This document shows, piece after piece, positions 40,163-48,434 of a stretch of 64,000 nucleotides of DNA (positions are counted from its first letter, which is position 1; each line of letters starts with the position of its first letter). A program made the translations under genes and the position numbers. The notes below the pieces were generated by a model. The model saw nothing but the letters and a program-made list of their open reading frames with translations. It was not told the DNA's origin and searched no databases. The DNA is from Yanshouia hominis (GTDB lineage Bacteria > Bacillota > Clostridia > Oscillospirales > Ruminococcaceae). The stretch is from NCBI GenBank assembly GCA_014385025.1, contig JACRTB010000009.1, positions 1 to 64,000 of the forward strand. The letters are read 5' to 3'.

Positions 40163-41392
40163 ATGAAAAAAATCTTTGCGGCGGCTTTGGCCGCGGCGCT
40201 CGCCCTGCTGGGCTCGGTTTCCGTTCTTGCCTTCGATCATCAGGCGATGTTTGAGGGAATGGACGCCGATTACTACACCCGTTTTCAGGGGCAGGACATC
40301 AGCATTAACGTCTATAACTGGGGGGAGTATATCTCCAACGGCGAGGATGATTCCCTCGACGTCAACGCCGCATTTGAGGAGCTGACCGGAATCAAGGTCA
40401 ACTATACCTTTTATGCGACAAATGAGGAACTATACGCTAAACTGCGTGCCGGCGGTTCCAACTATGATGTGATCATCCCTTCCGACTATATGATCGGACG
40501 GATGGTTAAGGAGGATATGCTCGAGCCGCTCAATAAGGAGAACATTCCCAACCTGCAATATATTGATCCCTCTCTTCTCGGGATGCCCTATGATCCCGAT
40601 ACCGCCTATTCGATCCCCTACACATGGGGAACGGTGGTACTGATCTATAACACCACCCTCGTTTCGCCCGACACCGATGTGGAAACATGGGACCTGCTTT
40701 GGAACGAGGATTATAAGGGTAATATCCTGATGTTCAACAACCCCCGCGACGCCTATGGAATCGCTCTGAAAAAGCTCGGATTTCCGCTGAATCCCGAGAA
40801 TCAGGAGCAGATCGATAAGGCGACCGCCCTGCTCAAAGAGCAGAAGCCGCTGGTACAGGCGTATGTGATGGATGAAATCTTCGATAAAATGGCCGCCGGG
40901 GAAGCCGCCGTCGCCCCTTATTACGCCGGCGATGCCCTGACTATGATCGATGACAACCCTGATCTGGCCGCCTCCTTCCCGCGCGAAGGAACCAATATCT
41001 TTGTCGACGGCATGTGCATCCCCAAGGGGGCCAAGCAGAAGGAAGCCGCCGAGATGTATATCAACTTTATGTGCGAGCCTGAGGTGGGCGCGGCAAACTG
41101 CGAGTATATCGGATATTCCACCCCCAACACCGCCTCGCTGGAGCTGCTCGACGCGGAGATCACCTCCAACCCCACCGCTTATCCCTCGCGGGAGGTCATC
41201 TCCAATGCAACCTATTTCTCCGCGCTGTCCGACGACCTCAATAAGGCGCTGGATGCAGGCTGGAAAGAGCTGCTCGCGGATGATGAGAGCTTCACCTTCT
41301 GGCTGGTGCCCGCGCTTCTGCTGGTCGCAGTGATCGCCAGCGTCGCCGTTGTGGTGCGCAAGGCAAGGAAAAAGAAGCGGGAGAGCTATTAA
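40163..41392 (+). CDS. potD: Spermidine/putrescine-binding protein PotD with C-terminal membrane anchor
   Basis: A 409-residue extracellular binding protein. It has a signal peptide (about 1-23, KIFAAALAAALALLGSVSVLA), no lipobox Cys, and a type II periplasmic-binding fold with INVYNWGEYISNGEDDSLDV, YDVIIPSDYMIGRMVKE and AYSIPYTWGTVVLIYNTTL, typical of PotD/PotF. Unlike most Firmicute binding proteins it is not a lipoprotein: residues about 378-398 form a membrane helix (WLVPALLLVAVIASVAVVV) followed by RKARKKKRESY, so it is held by its C-terminus. No LPXTG motif is present. Confidence 0.93.
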   Translation: MKKIFAAALAAALALLGSVSVLAFDHQAMFEGMDADYYTRFQGQDISINVYNWGEYISNGEDDSLDVNAAFEELTGIKVNYTFYATNEELYAKLRAGGSNYDVIIPSDYMIGRMVKEDMLEPLNKENIPNLQYIDPSLLGMPYDPDTAYSIPYTWGTVVLIYNTTLVSPDTDVETWDLLWNEDYKGNILMFNNPRDAYGIALKKLGFPLNPENQEQIDKATALLKEQKPLVQAYVMDEIFDKMAAGEAAVAPYYAGDALTMIDDNPDLAASFPREGTNIFVDGMCIPKGAKQKEAAEMYINFMCEPEVGAANCEYIGYSTPNTASLELLDAEITSNPTAYPSREVISNATYFSALSDDLNKALDAGWKELLADDESFTFWLVPALLLVAVIASVAVVVRKARKKKRESY

Positions 41393-41411
41393 AAACGGCT
41401 TCGTATGAAAG

Positions 41412-41438
41412 GCACCCGGATGCTTTGCATCCGGGTGC
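41412..41438 (+). terminator. Terminator of the pot operon
   Basis: Stem GCACCCGGATGC/GCATCCGGGTGC (12 bp) with a TTT loop, followed by TGTGCTTTAT. It lies 19 bp after the stop. A second smaller hairpin follows at about 41450-41474. Confidence 0.8.
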
Positions 41439-41491
41439 TGTGCTTTATGCCGGCGGAGTCTTTTACCGCCGGAAACCGGCATGCCGGTCTA

Positions 41492-42361
41492 TTATGATGA
41501 TACCCTTTTGATTCGGACAATCCAGGAGGACATTTTGCTTTTACCGTCAAAGGCGGCGCCGAAATTCTCGTAGGAAGCCTCACCTGTTCGAATCAGCGTT
41601 TCGGCCCCGCTGTAACGTCCGTCCTCCGAGCGGTAGCTTGAAAGGACATATTTCCCGATCAGCTCGAAGGTGCCGCGCATGGCGCCGAGCGCTGGGTTGA
41701 AGGATTCCCAGATCAGGGTGCCCGAATGAGAGGACGTTTGAATTTTGTAGTCGTTGGTAAAGCGAAGGGGAGGGGCGGTGCGGACTTCCATCCACCCGCC
41801 GAGAATCCAGCGCCCCTCTTCACGGACCAGCTCAACCTCGCCGGAAAGGGGAAAGCTCTGTCCATGTGCGTCGAAATAGGTGCCCTCCGCACACCATTTG
41901 CCGGATTCGAAGAGGTAGCTGTGAAAGGTTTCTCCCGGATAGGTCATGGGAGTATAACGGATGCCGTTGACACATTGCTCACAATCGGTATCGGCGAATC
42001 CGAGGCGCCGGTAAACCGGAACAGCATAGGGGGAGGAATTCACTGTCAGCCGTTGTCCCGCATATTCATTCAGGACGGCATGGAAGAGCGCCCTTCCGAT
42101 CCCCTGACGGTGGAACCGCTCCGCCACAAAGAAAAGAGAGATGTGCCCGTTTGGGGCCATGGCGAGCATTCCGGCCATCCCGCCCCGCAGAAAGGCGCCG
42201 AACATTTGCAGACTGTGAATCCGCGCCTCCCCGTCGAGATAGCCCAAAAATTCCCGCACCCCTTCCTCGGAGTATTCGGGGGCCTCAAATGCGAGAAAAA
42301 CCTCACGTGCCAGCCGCAGCGCCTCGATCCGTTCACTGTCCCGCAGAATTCTGATTTCCAT
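41492..42361 (-). CDS. GNAT acetyltransferase with C-terminal lipocalin-like domain
   Basis: About 289 residues; start at 42361 (MEIRILRDSERIEALRLARE) with GGAAG upstream, overlapping the end of the preceding acetyltransferase gene by 29 bases. Residues 1-150 are a GNAT domain with the acetyl-CoA loop RFHRQGIGRALFHAVLNEYA and the late PVYRRLGFAD. Residues about 155-289 are a separate beta-rich domain (YFDAHGQSFPLSGEVELVRE, IWESFNPALGAMRGTFELIG, YSGAETLIR) resembling lipocalin/DUF1579-like sheets. The combination is unusual; the substrate is unknown. Confidence 0.8.
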   Translation of the reverse strand: MEIRILRDSERIEALRLAREVFLAFEAPEYSEEGVREFLGYLDGEARIHSLQMFGAFLRGGMAGMLAMAPNGHISLFFVAERFHRQGIGRALFHAVLNEYAGQRLTVNSSPYAVPVYRRLGFADTDCEQCVNGIRYTPMTYPGETFHSYLFESGKWCAEGTYFDAHGQSFPLSGEVELVREEGRWILGGWMEVRTAPPLRFTNDYKIQTSSHSGTLIWESFNPALGAMRGTFELIGKYVLSSYRSEDGRYSGAETLIRTGEASYENFGAAFDGKSKMSSWIVRIKRVSS

Positions 42362-42974
42362 TGCTACATCTTCCACATTGGTATTGTGCGGCCATTGCCT
42401 CCCATTTGGCGCGGTCTTCGCCGGTGACCGGGCGCACCACCCGGCAGGGATTCCCCGCGGCAATCACATGATCCGGAATATCGCGGGTCACAACCGCTCC
42501 GGCTCCAATGATGCTGGCGTTCCCGATCGTGACGCCGGGATTGATGAGCGAACCGCCTCCGATCCATACGTCGTTTCCAATGGTAATCGGTTTGCCGAAC
42601 TCGAGTCCGGACGAGCGCCCCGATGGGTCAACCGGGTGACTTGCGGTGAAGAGACAGACTCTTGGCCCGAACAGAACGTTGTCCCCGATTGTGACTGGAC
42701 AGACATCGAGGATGATGCAGTCAAAGTTCGCATAAAAATTGTCGCCGATCAAAATATTGGAGCCATAATCGCAGCGGAAGGGCGGCTCGATCATCAAATT
42801 TTTTCCCGCCGCTCCCAAAAGCGTACGAAAAAGACGTTCGCGAAGGGCGCCGGCATCCACCGGAGTTTGGCAGATTTCCCGTACCAGCTCCCGGGCGCGC
42901 AGGCGCTGCTGGGTTAAAAAGGGGTCCGATGCGGAATAGAGCCGTCCGGACAGCATCTTTTCCTGCTCAGTCAT
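42333..42974 (-). CDS. Maltose/galactoside O-acetyltransferase family protein
   Basis: A 213-residue left-handed beta-helix acetyltransferase of the Maa/LacA/NodL type. The N-terminal cap is MTEQEKMLSGRLYSASDPFL, followed by hexapeptide repeats (GSNILIGDNFYANFDCIIL, VTIGDNVLFGP, ITIGNDVWIGGGSLINPG, VTIGNASIIGAGAVV). The catalytic His is in LFTASHPVDPSGR. It acetylates a sugar hydroxyl using acetyl-CoA; the natural acceptor is unknown. It is coupled to the GNAT gene behind it. Confidence 0.92.
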   Translation of the reverse strand: MTEQEKMLSGRLYSASDPFLTQQRLRARELVREICQTPVDAGALRERLFRTLLGAAGKNLMIEPPFRCDYGSNILIGDNFYANFDCIILDVCPVTIGDNVLFGPRVCLFTASHPVDPSGRSSGLEFGKPITIGNDVWIGGGSLINPGVTIGNASIIGAGAVVTRDIPDHVIAAGNPCRVVRPVTGEDRAKWEAMAAQYQCGRCSNGNQNSAGQ

Positions 42975-43108
42975 TGAGATCCACCCGCCTTACTGTTTTG
43001 TTTTCACTATTTTAACTGATCAGAGGACGAAAGTAAAGAGATACAGAACCGTATTCTCTGACCTGGCATAGGATGTTCAAAGACAGCTTTTTGCCATTCA
43101 TAAAGTTT

Positions 43109-43137
43109 TGCAAATCAGAATGAAATGTGATATGATA
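43109..43137 (+). promoter_or_regulatory. cysE promoter
   Basis: TTGCAA (43109-43114), 17 bp, TATGAT (43132-43137), about 43 bp before the GTG start. The short leader leaves no room for a T-box. Confidence 0.7.
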
Positions 43138-43179
43138 AAAAACGTTCTGAAATTTTGAAGAAAAGGAGGTTTTACAGGA

Positions 43180-43839
43180 GTGTTTGAAGGAATCAGACGG
43201 GACATTCAAGCGGTCAAGGAACGTGATCCGGCGGCCCGCAACACCGCGGAAGTGCTGCTGCTTTATTCCGGCATTCATGCGATTATGCTGCACCGTCCCG
43301 CGCATTGGCTCTATCAGCATGAAATGTTCTTTTCAGCCCGATTGGTCTCCCAGTTCTCACGCTTTCTTACCGGAGTTGAAATTCATCCGGGCGCAAAGCT
43401 TGGCCACGGAATCCTGATCGACCACGGCTCCGGCGTGGTGATCGGGGAAACGGCGGAGGTGGGTGATAACTGTACCATCTACCAGGGCGCGACCCTTGGG
43501 GGCACCGGCAAGGAAAAAGGCAAGCGGCATCCGACCATCGGCAGTAATGTCATGATTGGTTCCGGCGCTAAAATTCTTGGACCGGTCAAGGTGGCCGACA
43601 ACTGTAAAATCGCCTCAAATGCAGTGCTGCTGCGTGATCTTGAGGAAGATTCTACGGCAGTCGGCGTACCGGCGCGGGTAGTGCGGGTGGCAGGGGAGAA
43701 AATCGACCCTTCGAAGCTCGATCACACCCATACTCCCGACCCGGTGGCCATCGAATTGCAGAAGGCTTTGGCAAGGATTGAACAGCTGGAAGCCCGCCTT
43801 TCGGAGCTGGAGCAGATGAGAAAAGAAAACGATGCCTGA
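43180..43839 (+). CDS. cysE: Serine O-acetyltransferase CysE
   Basis: A 219-residue enzyme making O-acetylserine, the cysteine precursor. A helical N-terminus (RDIQAVKERDPAARNTAEVL) precedes the beta-helix with SRFLTGVEIHPGAKLGHGIL, DHGSGVVIGETAEVGDNCTI and the GGTGKEKGKRHPTIG loop; catalytic Asp/His are in IDHGSG and KRHPTI. A coiled-coil-like tail (about 190-216) follows. The start is GTG 43180 with AAAGGAGG 10 bp upstream. No cysK is adjacent. Confidence 0.95.
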   Translation: MFEGIRRDIQAVKERDPAARNTAEVLLLYSGIHAIMLHRPAHWLYQHEMFFSARLVSQFSRFLTGVEIHPGAKLGHGILIDHGSGVVIGETAEVGDNCTIYQGATLGGTGKEKGKRHPTIGSNVMIGSGAKILGPVKVADNCKIASNAVLLRDLEEDSTAVGVPARVVRVAGEKIDPSKLDHTHTPDPVAIELQKALARIEQLEARLSELEQMRKENDA

Positions 43840-43841
43840 CG

Positions 43842-43872
43842 AACGCCGCCGTCCGAATTGGACGGCGGCGTT
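43842..43872 (+). terminator. cysE terminator
   Basis: A 13-bp stem AACGCCGCCGTCC/GGACGGCGGCGTT with a 5-nt loop, followed by TTGACAG; the 3' arm ends GTTTTG. Confidence 0.85.
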
Positions 43873-44434
43873 TTGACAGTACAGTGGAAAACAAGGCCCC
43901 CTGCTCCTTTGGTTGAGGGTAAGAAAGTCTTCGCTTAGGTCCGCAAGCGAAGCCAGCCGACGGGCTGGCTTCCTCGGGATCACATGACGAATGGAGAAGC
44001 TTCGCCGCTTGAGCAGCGGAAGGACGTGGCTCCATCATCCGCTCGGGCACGCCGCGTACCAGTCGGAGTTTGGTCGGCGGGGAGAGAAAACGGCAGAAAG
44101 GGCGGCTTCAAGCCGCCCTTTCACTTCTGTTTCATACGCCTGTCTTACACCGAACTCCTGATAGTGCCGCTTCGATGTCCGGCGGCATCGATTTCCTGAT
44201 AGCGCTGCTTCGAGGCCTTCCTGCATCGGCTCTTTGATAGCACCGATTCAAGGCCTGCTTACATCGACCCTTTGATAACACCTCTTCAATGTCTGGCGGC
44301 ATCGGTTCCCGATAGGAGCCTGTTTAGCTTTCGGTCTGACCAGGTTCTCTTTAGGCCATGCGACATACCGTCCTTCGCAGAGACGGTATGACTGTTTTCA
44401 GCGGGCAGTCAGAGAATTCCTTTCCATTTTCCGC
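43873..44434. other. Long non-coding region between cysE and radC
   Basis: No gene with a ribosome site. Contains hairpins at 44096-44122 (GAAAGGGCGGCTT/AAGCCGCCCTTTC) and 44364-44390 (CATACCGTC/GACGGTATG) and the 38-bp tandem repeats listed separately. Confidence 0.65.
44157..44330. repeat. Degenerate tandem repeats, period 38 bp
   Basis: CCTGATAG-type unit starts occur at 44157, 44195, 44233, 44271 and about 44308. Each unit reads roughly YYTGATARYRCYGCTTCRA then a variable GYCYGSCGGCATCGRYT-like half. At least four full copies with many substitutions. There are no spacers between identical repeats, so it is not a CRISPR array. Confidence 0.8.
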
Positions 44435-44463
44435 TTTTCATTTTTAGCTGCTTGCGTTATAAT
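44435..44463 (+). promoter_or_regulatory. radC promoter
   Basis: TTTTCA (44435-44440), 17 bp, TATAAT (44458-44463). The -10 covers the first in-frame ATG at 44462, which therefore cannot be the start codon. Confidence 0.6.
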
Positions 44464-44497
44464 GAACCGCAGAGGATTGACGAAAGGAGAGCTGGAT

Positions 44498-45187
44498 TTG
44501 GGAGAACATGACGGGCACCGGGAACGGCTGCGCGCCCGGCTTGAACGGGAAGGAATCGATCATTTTGCGCCCCATGAGGTTCTTGAACTGATTCTTTTTT
44601 ATTCAGTTCCCCGTGCCAATACCAACCCGATTGCACACCGGCTGATGGAGCGGTTCGGGTCCCTCTCAGGCGTGCTGGAGGCTCCGCCCGCCGAGCTGCT
44701 GAAGGTTCCCGGTGTGGGGCCCGCCAGTGCCGCGCTCCTTTCGAGCATTCCACTTTTTGCACGCCGTTACCTTCAGGATAAAAACGGTATGGGAGTCGTG
44801 CTGGACACCACTCAAAAGCTTGGGAAATACATTCTGCCCCGCTTTGTCGGTTTGAACAACGAGCATCTTTATATGATCTGTCTGGACAAAAAGCGCAAGC
44901 TGCTCAATTGTTCACTGCTTTCCGAGGGAGGTTTGGGACAGGTGGCGGTTGATCTACGAAGCATTGTTGAGACGGCTCTGCGCTGCAGCGCCTCCTGCGT
45001 GGTGCTTGCCCACAACCATACACAGGGCTTTGCGGTTCCTTCGCGTGATGACATCCAGATGACCAGGCAGGTGGCAAAGGCTTTGCAGATGGTCTCGGTT
45101 GAGTTGATTGATCACATCGTCATTTCGCGGGAAGAGTTTGTTTCAATGGCCAGTACCCGGGGAATGTGGATGGAGGGAAGTCTGTGA
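44498..45187 (+). CDS. radC: RadC-family JAB-domain protein
   Basis: About 229 residues. The start is a TTG at 44498 (GEHDGHRERLRARLEREG) with AAAGGAG 8 bp upstream; the open frame reaches ATG 44462 inside the -10 box. The N-terminus has a helix-hairpin-helix (PAELLKVPGVGPASAALLSS) and the C-terminus an MPN/JAB metalloprotease-like domain with VVLAHNHTQGFAVPSRDD, all metal ligands (HxH, S, D) in place. RadC was named for DNA repair but its real function is unresolved. Confidence 0.9.
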   Translation: MGEHDGHRERLRARLEREGIDHFAPHEVLELILFYSVPRANTNPIAHRLMERFGSLSGVLEAPPAELLKVPGVGPASAALLSSIPLFARRYLQDKNGMGVVLDTTQKLGKYILPRFVGLNNEHLYMICLDKKRKLLNCSLLSEGGLGQVAVDLRSIVETALRCSASCVVLAHNHTQGFAVPSRDDIQMTRQVAKALQMVSVELIDHIVISREEFVSMASTRGMWMEGSL

Positions 45188-45396
45188 GAATATCCGAGGA
45201 AGAGGCGCGTGCGCTCGAAGGCCGGATGCGCAGGATCGGTCTGTTCCGGTGCACTGCCTGTGAGAGTTATTTTCTTCTGAGTGCAAGCCGTTCGGGGCTG
45301 TTCGCCTGTCCCTGCTGCGGAGCGGGAGAGGAAAAGGTTCTGTCGGTGAAAATTGGGCCCCACGATGACAATGATTTGGATGATGATTTCGAATAG
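45184..45396 (+). CDS. Small zinc-ribbon protein
   Basis: About 70 residues. The GTG at 45184 overlaps the radC stop (GTGA) and has GGAGG 6-7 bp upstream; the frame is open to an ATG at 45166. One CX2C pair (FRCTACESYFLL) and a second (FACPCCGAGEE) form a treble-clef or ribbon zinc site. The tail GPHDDNDLDDDFE is strongly acidic. No family is recognised. The overlap ties its translation to RadC. Confidence 0.75.
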   Translation: MRISEEEARALEGRMRRIGLFRCTACESYFLLSASRSGLFACPCCGAGEEKVLSVKIGPHDDNDLDDDFE

Positions 45397-45430
45397 GCCC
45401 CGCTGAGGCCCGAAAAAAGGAGAGGATACG

Positions 45431-46357
45431 ATGCGATTTTCCAACTTCGATGAGGTGCTTGCGCGCGCCGCATCCCACCCCCGCCCGCGCCGGGCGGCGG
45501 TGGCGGGCGCCGCCGATCCCCATGTAATCGAGGCGGTGCTCGATGCCAAACGCCGCAGAATCGCGGAGCCGGTGCTGGTTGGGAACCCCGGGGAAATCGC
45601 CGCGCTGTTGGCAAAATACAATGAAAAGGCGGATGCCTTTACAATTGTCCCGGCCGCTGGACAGGCCGGGTGCGGGCAAACTGCGGTGGAGCTGGTACGC
45701 GACGGCAGAGCTGATTTCCTCATGAAAGGTTTCGTGGAAACCCGCGATCTTCTCCGGCCTCTGGTGAAAAGGGAGAACGGGCTGAACCTGGGGCGGACGA
45801 TCTCGCATATGGCCTTTTTGCAGGTTCCGGGAATCGACCATCTTCTTGTGATCACCGACGGGGGGATGGTAATCCATCCGTCTCTGGAGGAAAAGCGGGA
45901 TATTCTGCATAATGCCTTTGAGCTGCTCGGACGGATCGGCTATGAGAATCCGGCGGCGGCCGCGGTCTGCGCGGTGGAGCATCCGGATTCCAAGATGCCT
46001 GAGACGTTGGACGCGTCCCGGCTGGCCGCGATGAACCGCGAGGGGCAGCTGACGGGCGGGGAGGTCTGGGGACCGATCTCCTATGATCTGGCAATGAGCG
46101 CCGAGATTGCCCGGATTAAGCATTACGACTGCCCCCGCTGCGGAGATTTTGATATTCTGCTCTCGCACGACATGGCCTGCGGCAATATTCTTGCGAAGTC
46201 GCTGATTCTCAATGCGGGCGCGCTGATGGCAGGGCTGGTGGTCGGCGCGAAGGTTCCGGTCGTGCTCAACTCCCGCGGTTCGAGCGCTGCGGAAAAGGTT
46301 TTGTCGCTGGCTCTTGCGGCGGTCAGTGCCGAAAACCGGGAAGGAGGCGCCCTGTGA
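45431..46357 (+). CDS. ptb: Phosphate butyryltransferase
   Basis: A 308-residue enzyme of the phosphate acetyl/butyryltransferase family that converts acyl-CoA and phosphate to acyl phosphate. Typical stretches: VAGAADPHVIEAVLDAKRR, EPVLVGNPGEIAALL, FLMKGFVETRDLLRPLV, LLVITDGGMVIHPSLEEK, HDMACGNILAKSLI and VVLNSRGSSAAEK. It overlaps the kinase gene by four bases. Butyryl-CoA is the usual substrate; branched acyl-CoAs are possible in this subfamily. Confidence 0.93.
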   Translation: MRFSNFDEVLARAASHPRPRRAAVAGAADPHVIEAVLDAKRRRIAEPVLVGNPGEIAALLAKYNEKADAFTIVPAAGQAGCGQTAVELVRDGRADFLMKGFVETRDLLRPLVKRENGLNLGRTISHMAFLQVPGIDHLLVITDGGMVIHPSLEEKRDILHNAFELLGRIGYENPAAAAVCAVEHPDSKMPETLDASRLAAMNREGQLTGGEVWGPISYDLAMSAEIARIKHYDCPRCGDFDILLSHDMACGNILAKSLILNAGALMAGLVVGAKVPVVLNSRGSSAAEKVLSLALAAVSAENREGGAL

Positions 46358-47457
46358 GCTACAAAATTCTTGCCATCAACCCCGGTTCCACTTCCACCAA
46401 AATTGCCGTCTATGAGGACGAGCAGGAGGTCTGGTCTCGAAGCATCTCCCATTCCACTGAGGAGCTGCTCAATTATCCCACCCTCTTTGATCAGTTGATG
46501 ATGCGCTATGAAAAGATTATCGACACCATTACCTACCATGATATTCCGCTGACCGATCTTTCGGCGGTGGTGGGGCGCGGTGGGATGCTTCCGCCGGTAC
46601 AGGCGGGGACTTACCTTGTCAACAAGGCGATGCTCGAACAGCTGGAATTTGACCCGGTGGGGGAGCACGCTTCCAACCTCGGGGCGCCGCTGGCCTACCG
46701 CGTGGCGGAGCAGCTTTCGATTCCGGCCTATATTTATGACCCGGTGACCGTGGATGAGATGATTGACATTACGCGTGTGACCGGATGGAAAATTATCAGC
46801 CGCTTTGGAAAATGCCACAACCTCAACATGAGAGCCGCTGCCCTGCGCTATGCGCGGGAGAATGGCCTCGACTATAATGATCAGAACCTGATTATTTCCC
46901 ATTTGGGAGGCGGAATCACCTCCTCGCTGCACAGCAAGGGACGGATTATCGACATGATTTCGGATGACGAGGGAGCCTTCGCGCCGGAGCGTGCGGGTCT
47001 TCTTCCCGGGCAGCAGCTTGTGGCGGTCTGTGCCAAATGCGGCAAGAGCTATGAGGAGCTTTCCCGAATGCTGCGCCGGACCGGCGGAATGCTTGATCAT
47101 CTTGGCACCACCGACCTGCGGGAGGTGGAAAAGCGGATCGCCGGGGGAGATGAGCATGCCGAACTGATTTATGAGGCGATGGCGCTGAATGTTGCGAAGG
47201 ATATCGCACGTCTCGCGGCGGTTGTTTCCGGCGAGGTGGATGCAATCATCCTGACCGGCGGGATCGCTTATTCCAAAAAGTTCACCGCCCTCGTCACCGG
47301 GCGGGTCAAATGGATCGCTCCGGTGAAAATTTTTGCCGGCGAAAATGAGATGGAATCTCTGGCCCATGGCGCGCTGCGCGTTCTGACCGGGGAGGAGCAG
47401 GCGCATGAATACGCGGCCCGTCCGGTGGTGACGGCCTGCCCGATTGAAAAGGAGTAG
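46354..47457 (+). CDS. buk: Butyrate kinase
   Basis: A 367-residue ASKHA-fold kinase that turns acyl phosphate and ADP into acid and ATP. N-terminal ILAINPGSTSTKIAVYEDEQ, AVVGRGGMLPPVQAGTYLVN, LIISHLGGGITSSLHSKGRI and the late IILTGGIAYSKKF are family motifs. The start is GTG 46354 inside the ptb stop (GTGA) with AAGGAGG upstream. With Ptb it forms the last two steps of acid formation by fermentation. Confidence 0.94.
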   Translation: MSYKILAINPGSTSTKIAVYEDEQEVWSRSISHSTEELLNYPTLFDQLMMRYEKIIDTITYHDIPLTDLSAVVGRGGMLPPVQAGTYLVNKAMLEQLEFDPVGEHASNLGAPLAYRVAEQLSIPAYIYDPVTVDEMIDITRVTGWKIISRFGKCHNLNMRAAALRYARENGLDYNDQNLIISHLGGGITSSLHSKGRIIDMISDDEGAFAPERAGLLPGQQLVAVCAKCGKSYEELSRMLRRTGGMLDHLGTTDLREVEKRIAGGDEHAELIYEAMALNVAKDIARLAAVVSGEVDAIILTGGIAYSKKFTALVTGRVKWIAPVKIFAGENEMESLAHGALRVLTGEEQAHEYAARPVVTACPIEKE

Positions 47458-47461
47458 GAGC

Positions 47462-47908
47462 ATGGAAACCAAAGAATTGTTTATCCGGCAGCTCAGTGTC
47501 ATCATCGAAAATAAAAAGGGCGCCTTTGCCGATTGGGCGCTGCTCCTTTCGGAAAACAACATCGACCTGATCGCCGCCGCCATCGCGGATATTGGAGAGC
47601 GCGGGACGCTGCGGGCGATTGTCAGCGATCCGCAGAGGGCATACGAGCTTCTCTGCGAGAAGCGCTATGCCGTCTCGCTCACCGATGTGATCGCGGTACC
47701 GCTGCTGGACCATCCCGGCGCGCTGGCGGAGCTGCTTGATCTGCTGCGGGATCACAATATCAGCATCGAGTACCTCTATTCCTTCCTGCGCCGGCTGGAG
47801 GGTGACGGTGTGGTGGCGCTGCGTGCCAATCTGCCCGGAGCCGCCGTCAAGGTATTGATGGAAAACGGAATCTCCCCTCTGCGGGAAGATCAGCTGAAAA
47901 AGAAATAA
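47462..47908 (+). CDS. Double ACT-domain protein
   Basis: About 148 residues; the start at 47462 (METKELFIRQLSVIIENKKG) follows AAAAGGAG. Two ACT domains in tandem: about 7-70 (LSVIIENKKGAFADWALLLS, IDLIAAAIADI) and about 75-145 (VIAVPLLDHPGALAELLDLL, ISIEYLYSFLRR). Such stand-alone proteins bind amino acids and often sit beside aryl- or branched-chain acyl-CoA genes. Placement right after buk suggests an amino-acid-linked control of Ptb/Buk or a branched-chain role. Confidence 0.85.
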   Translation: METKELFIRQLSVIIENKKGAFADWALLLSENNIDLIAAAIADIGERGTLRAIVSDPQRAYELLCEKRYAVSLTDVIAVPLLDHPGALAELLDLLRDHNISIEYLYSFLRRLEGDGVVALRANLPGAAVKVLMENGISPLREDQLKKK

Positions 47909-47912
47909 GGGT

Positions 47913-47956
47913 GCGGCAAAGGGGGCGGATGCGCAAGTATCCGCCCCCTTTGCCGC
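47913..47956. terminator. Bidirectional terminator between the ACT gene and flavodoxin
   Basis: An 18-bp stem GCGGCAAAGGGGGCGGAT/ATCCGCCCCCTTTGCCGC with an 8-nt loop between convergent genes. No long T-run on either side. Confidence 0.7.
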
Positions 47957-47986
47957 GATGGAATGAAAGAAGAGGAGTCTGTAAAA

Positions 47987-48403
47987 TCAAAAGCGGGAGA
48001 ACTCCGCGCCGAACTCCCGGCAGACCGCCAGATCGCCGTCCCCCGGGGCGTCATTTATCGTCAGTCCGGCCTCCCGATAGAGTGAGGCGCCGGAAGCGGT
48101 CACCCGTTCCTGCCAGTCGCGCATCCACTGGCCGTCCCCCCAGCCATAGGAGCCGAAGAGGGCGACCTTCTTTCCGCACAACTTGGATTCCATGGCGGCA
48201 AAGAAGGGTTCAAACTCTTCCTCCTCGAGCACCTCGGCGCCCATGGCGGGGCAACCCAGGGCCAGGCGGCCGTAGGTCAGAGCCTGTTCGGGCGTAACCT
48301 CGGAAACGGAAAAGAGATCCGCATCCGCTCCCTCCGCGATCGCGCGGGCCATTGCTTCTGTGTTTCCTGTCTGAGACCAATAGATTACCGCGGTGTTTGC
48401 CAT
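47987..48403 (-). CDS. Flavodoxin
   Basis: A 138-residue flavodoxin. The FMN phosphate loop is YWSQTGNTEAMA (about 8-19); the aromatic loops are LALGCPAMGAEVLEEEE and GSYGWGDGQWMRDW. It carries low-potential electrons and often replaces ferredoxin when iron is scarce. AGGAGG precedes the ATG. It follows DUF3793 and DUF2325 genes on the same strand, a grouping seen with iron-uptake genes. Confidence 0.95.
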   Translation of the reverse strand: MANTAVIYWSQTGNTEAMARAIAEGADADLFSVSEVTPEQALTYGRLALGCPAMGAEVLEEEEFEPFFAAMESKLCGKKVALFGSYGWGDGQWMRDWQERVTASGASLYREAGLTINDAPGDGDLAVCREFGAEFSRF

Positions 48404-48434
48404 GATGGTTACCTCCTGAACTGAATGGTTTTAT

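Noticed and set aside
44157-44330. CRISPR array
   Set aside because: No constant repeat with variable spacers; the full 38-bp unit drifts as a whole and no cas gene is near.
45112-46168. Minus-strand frames opposite ptb
   Set aside because: They lack ribosome sites and family motifs; ptb motifs on the plus strand explain the region.
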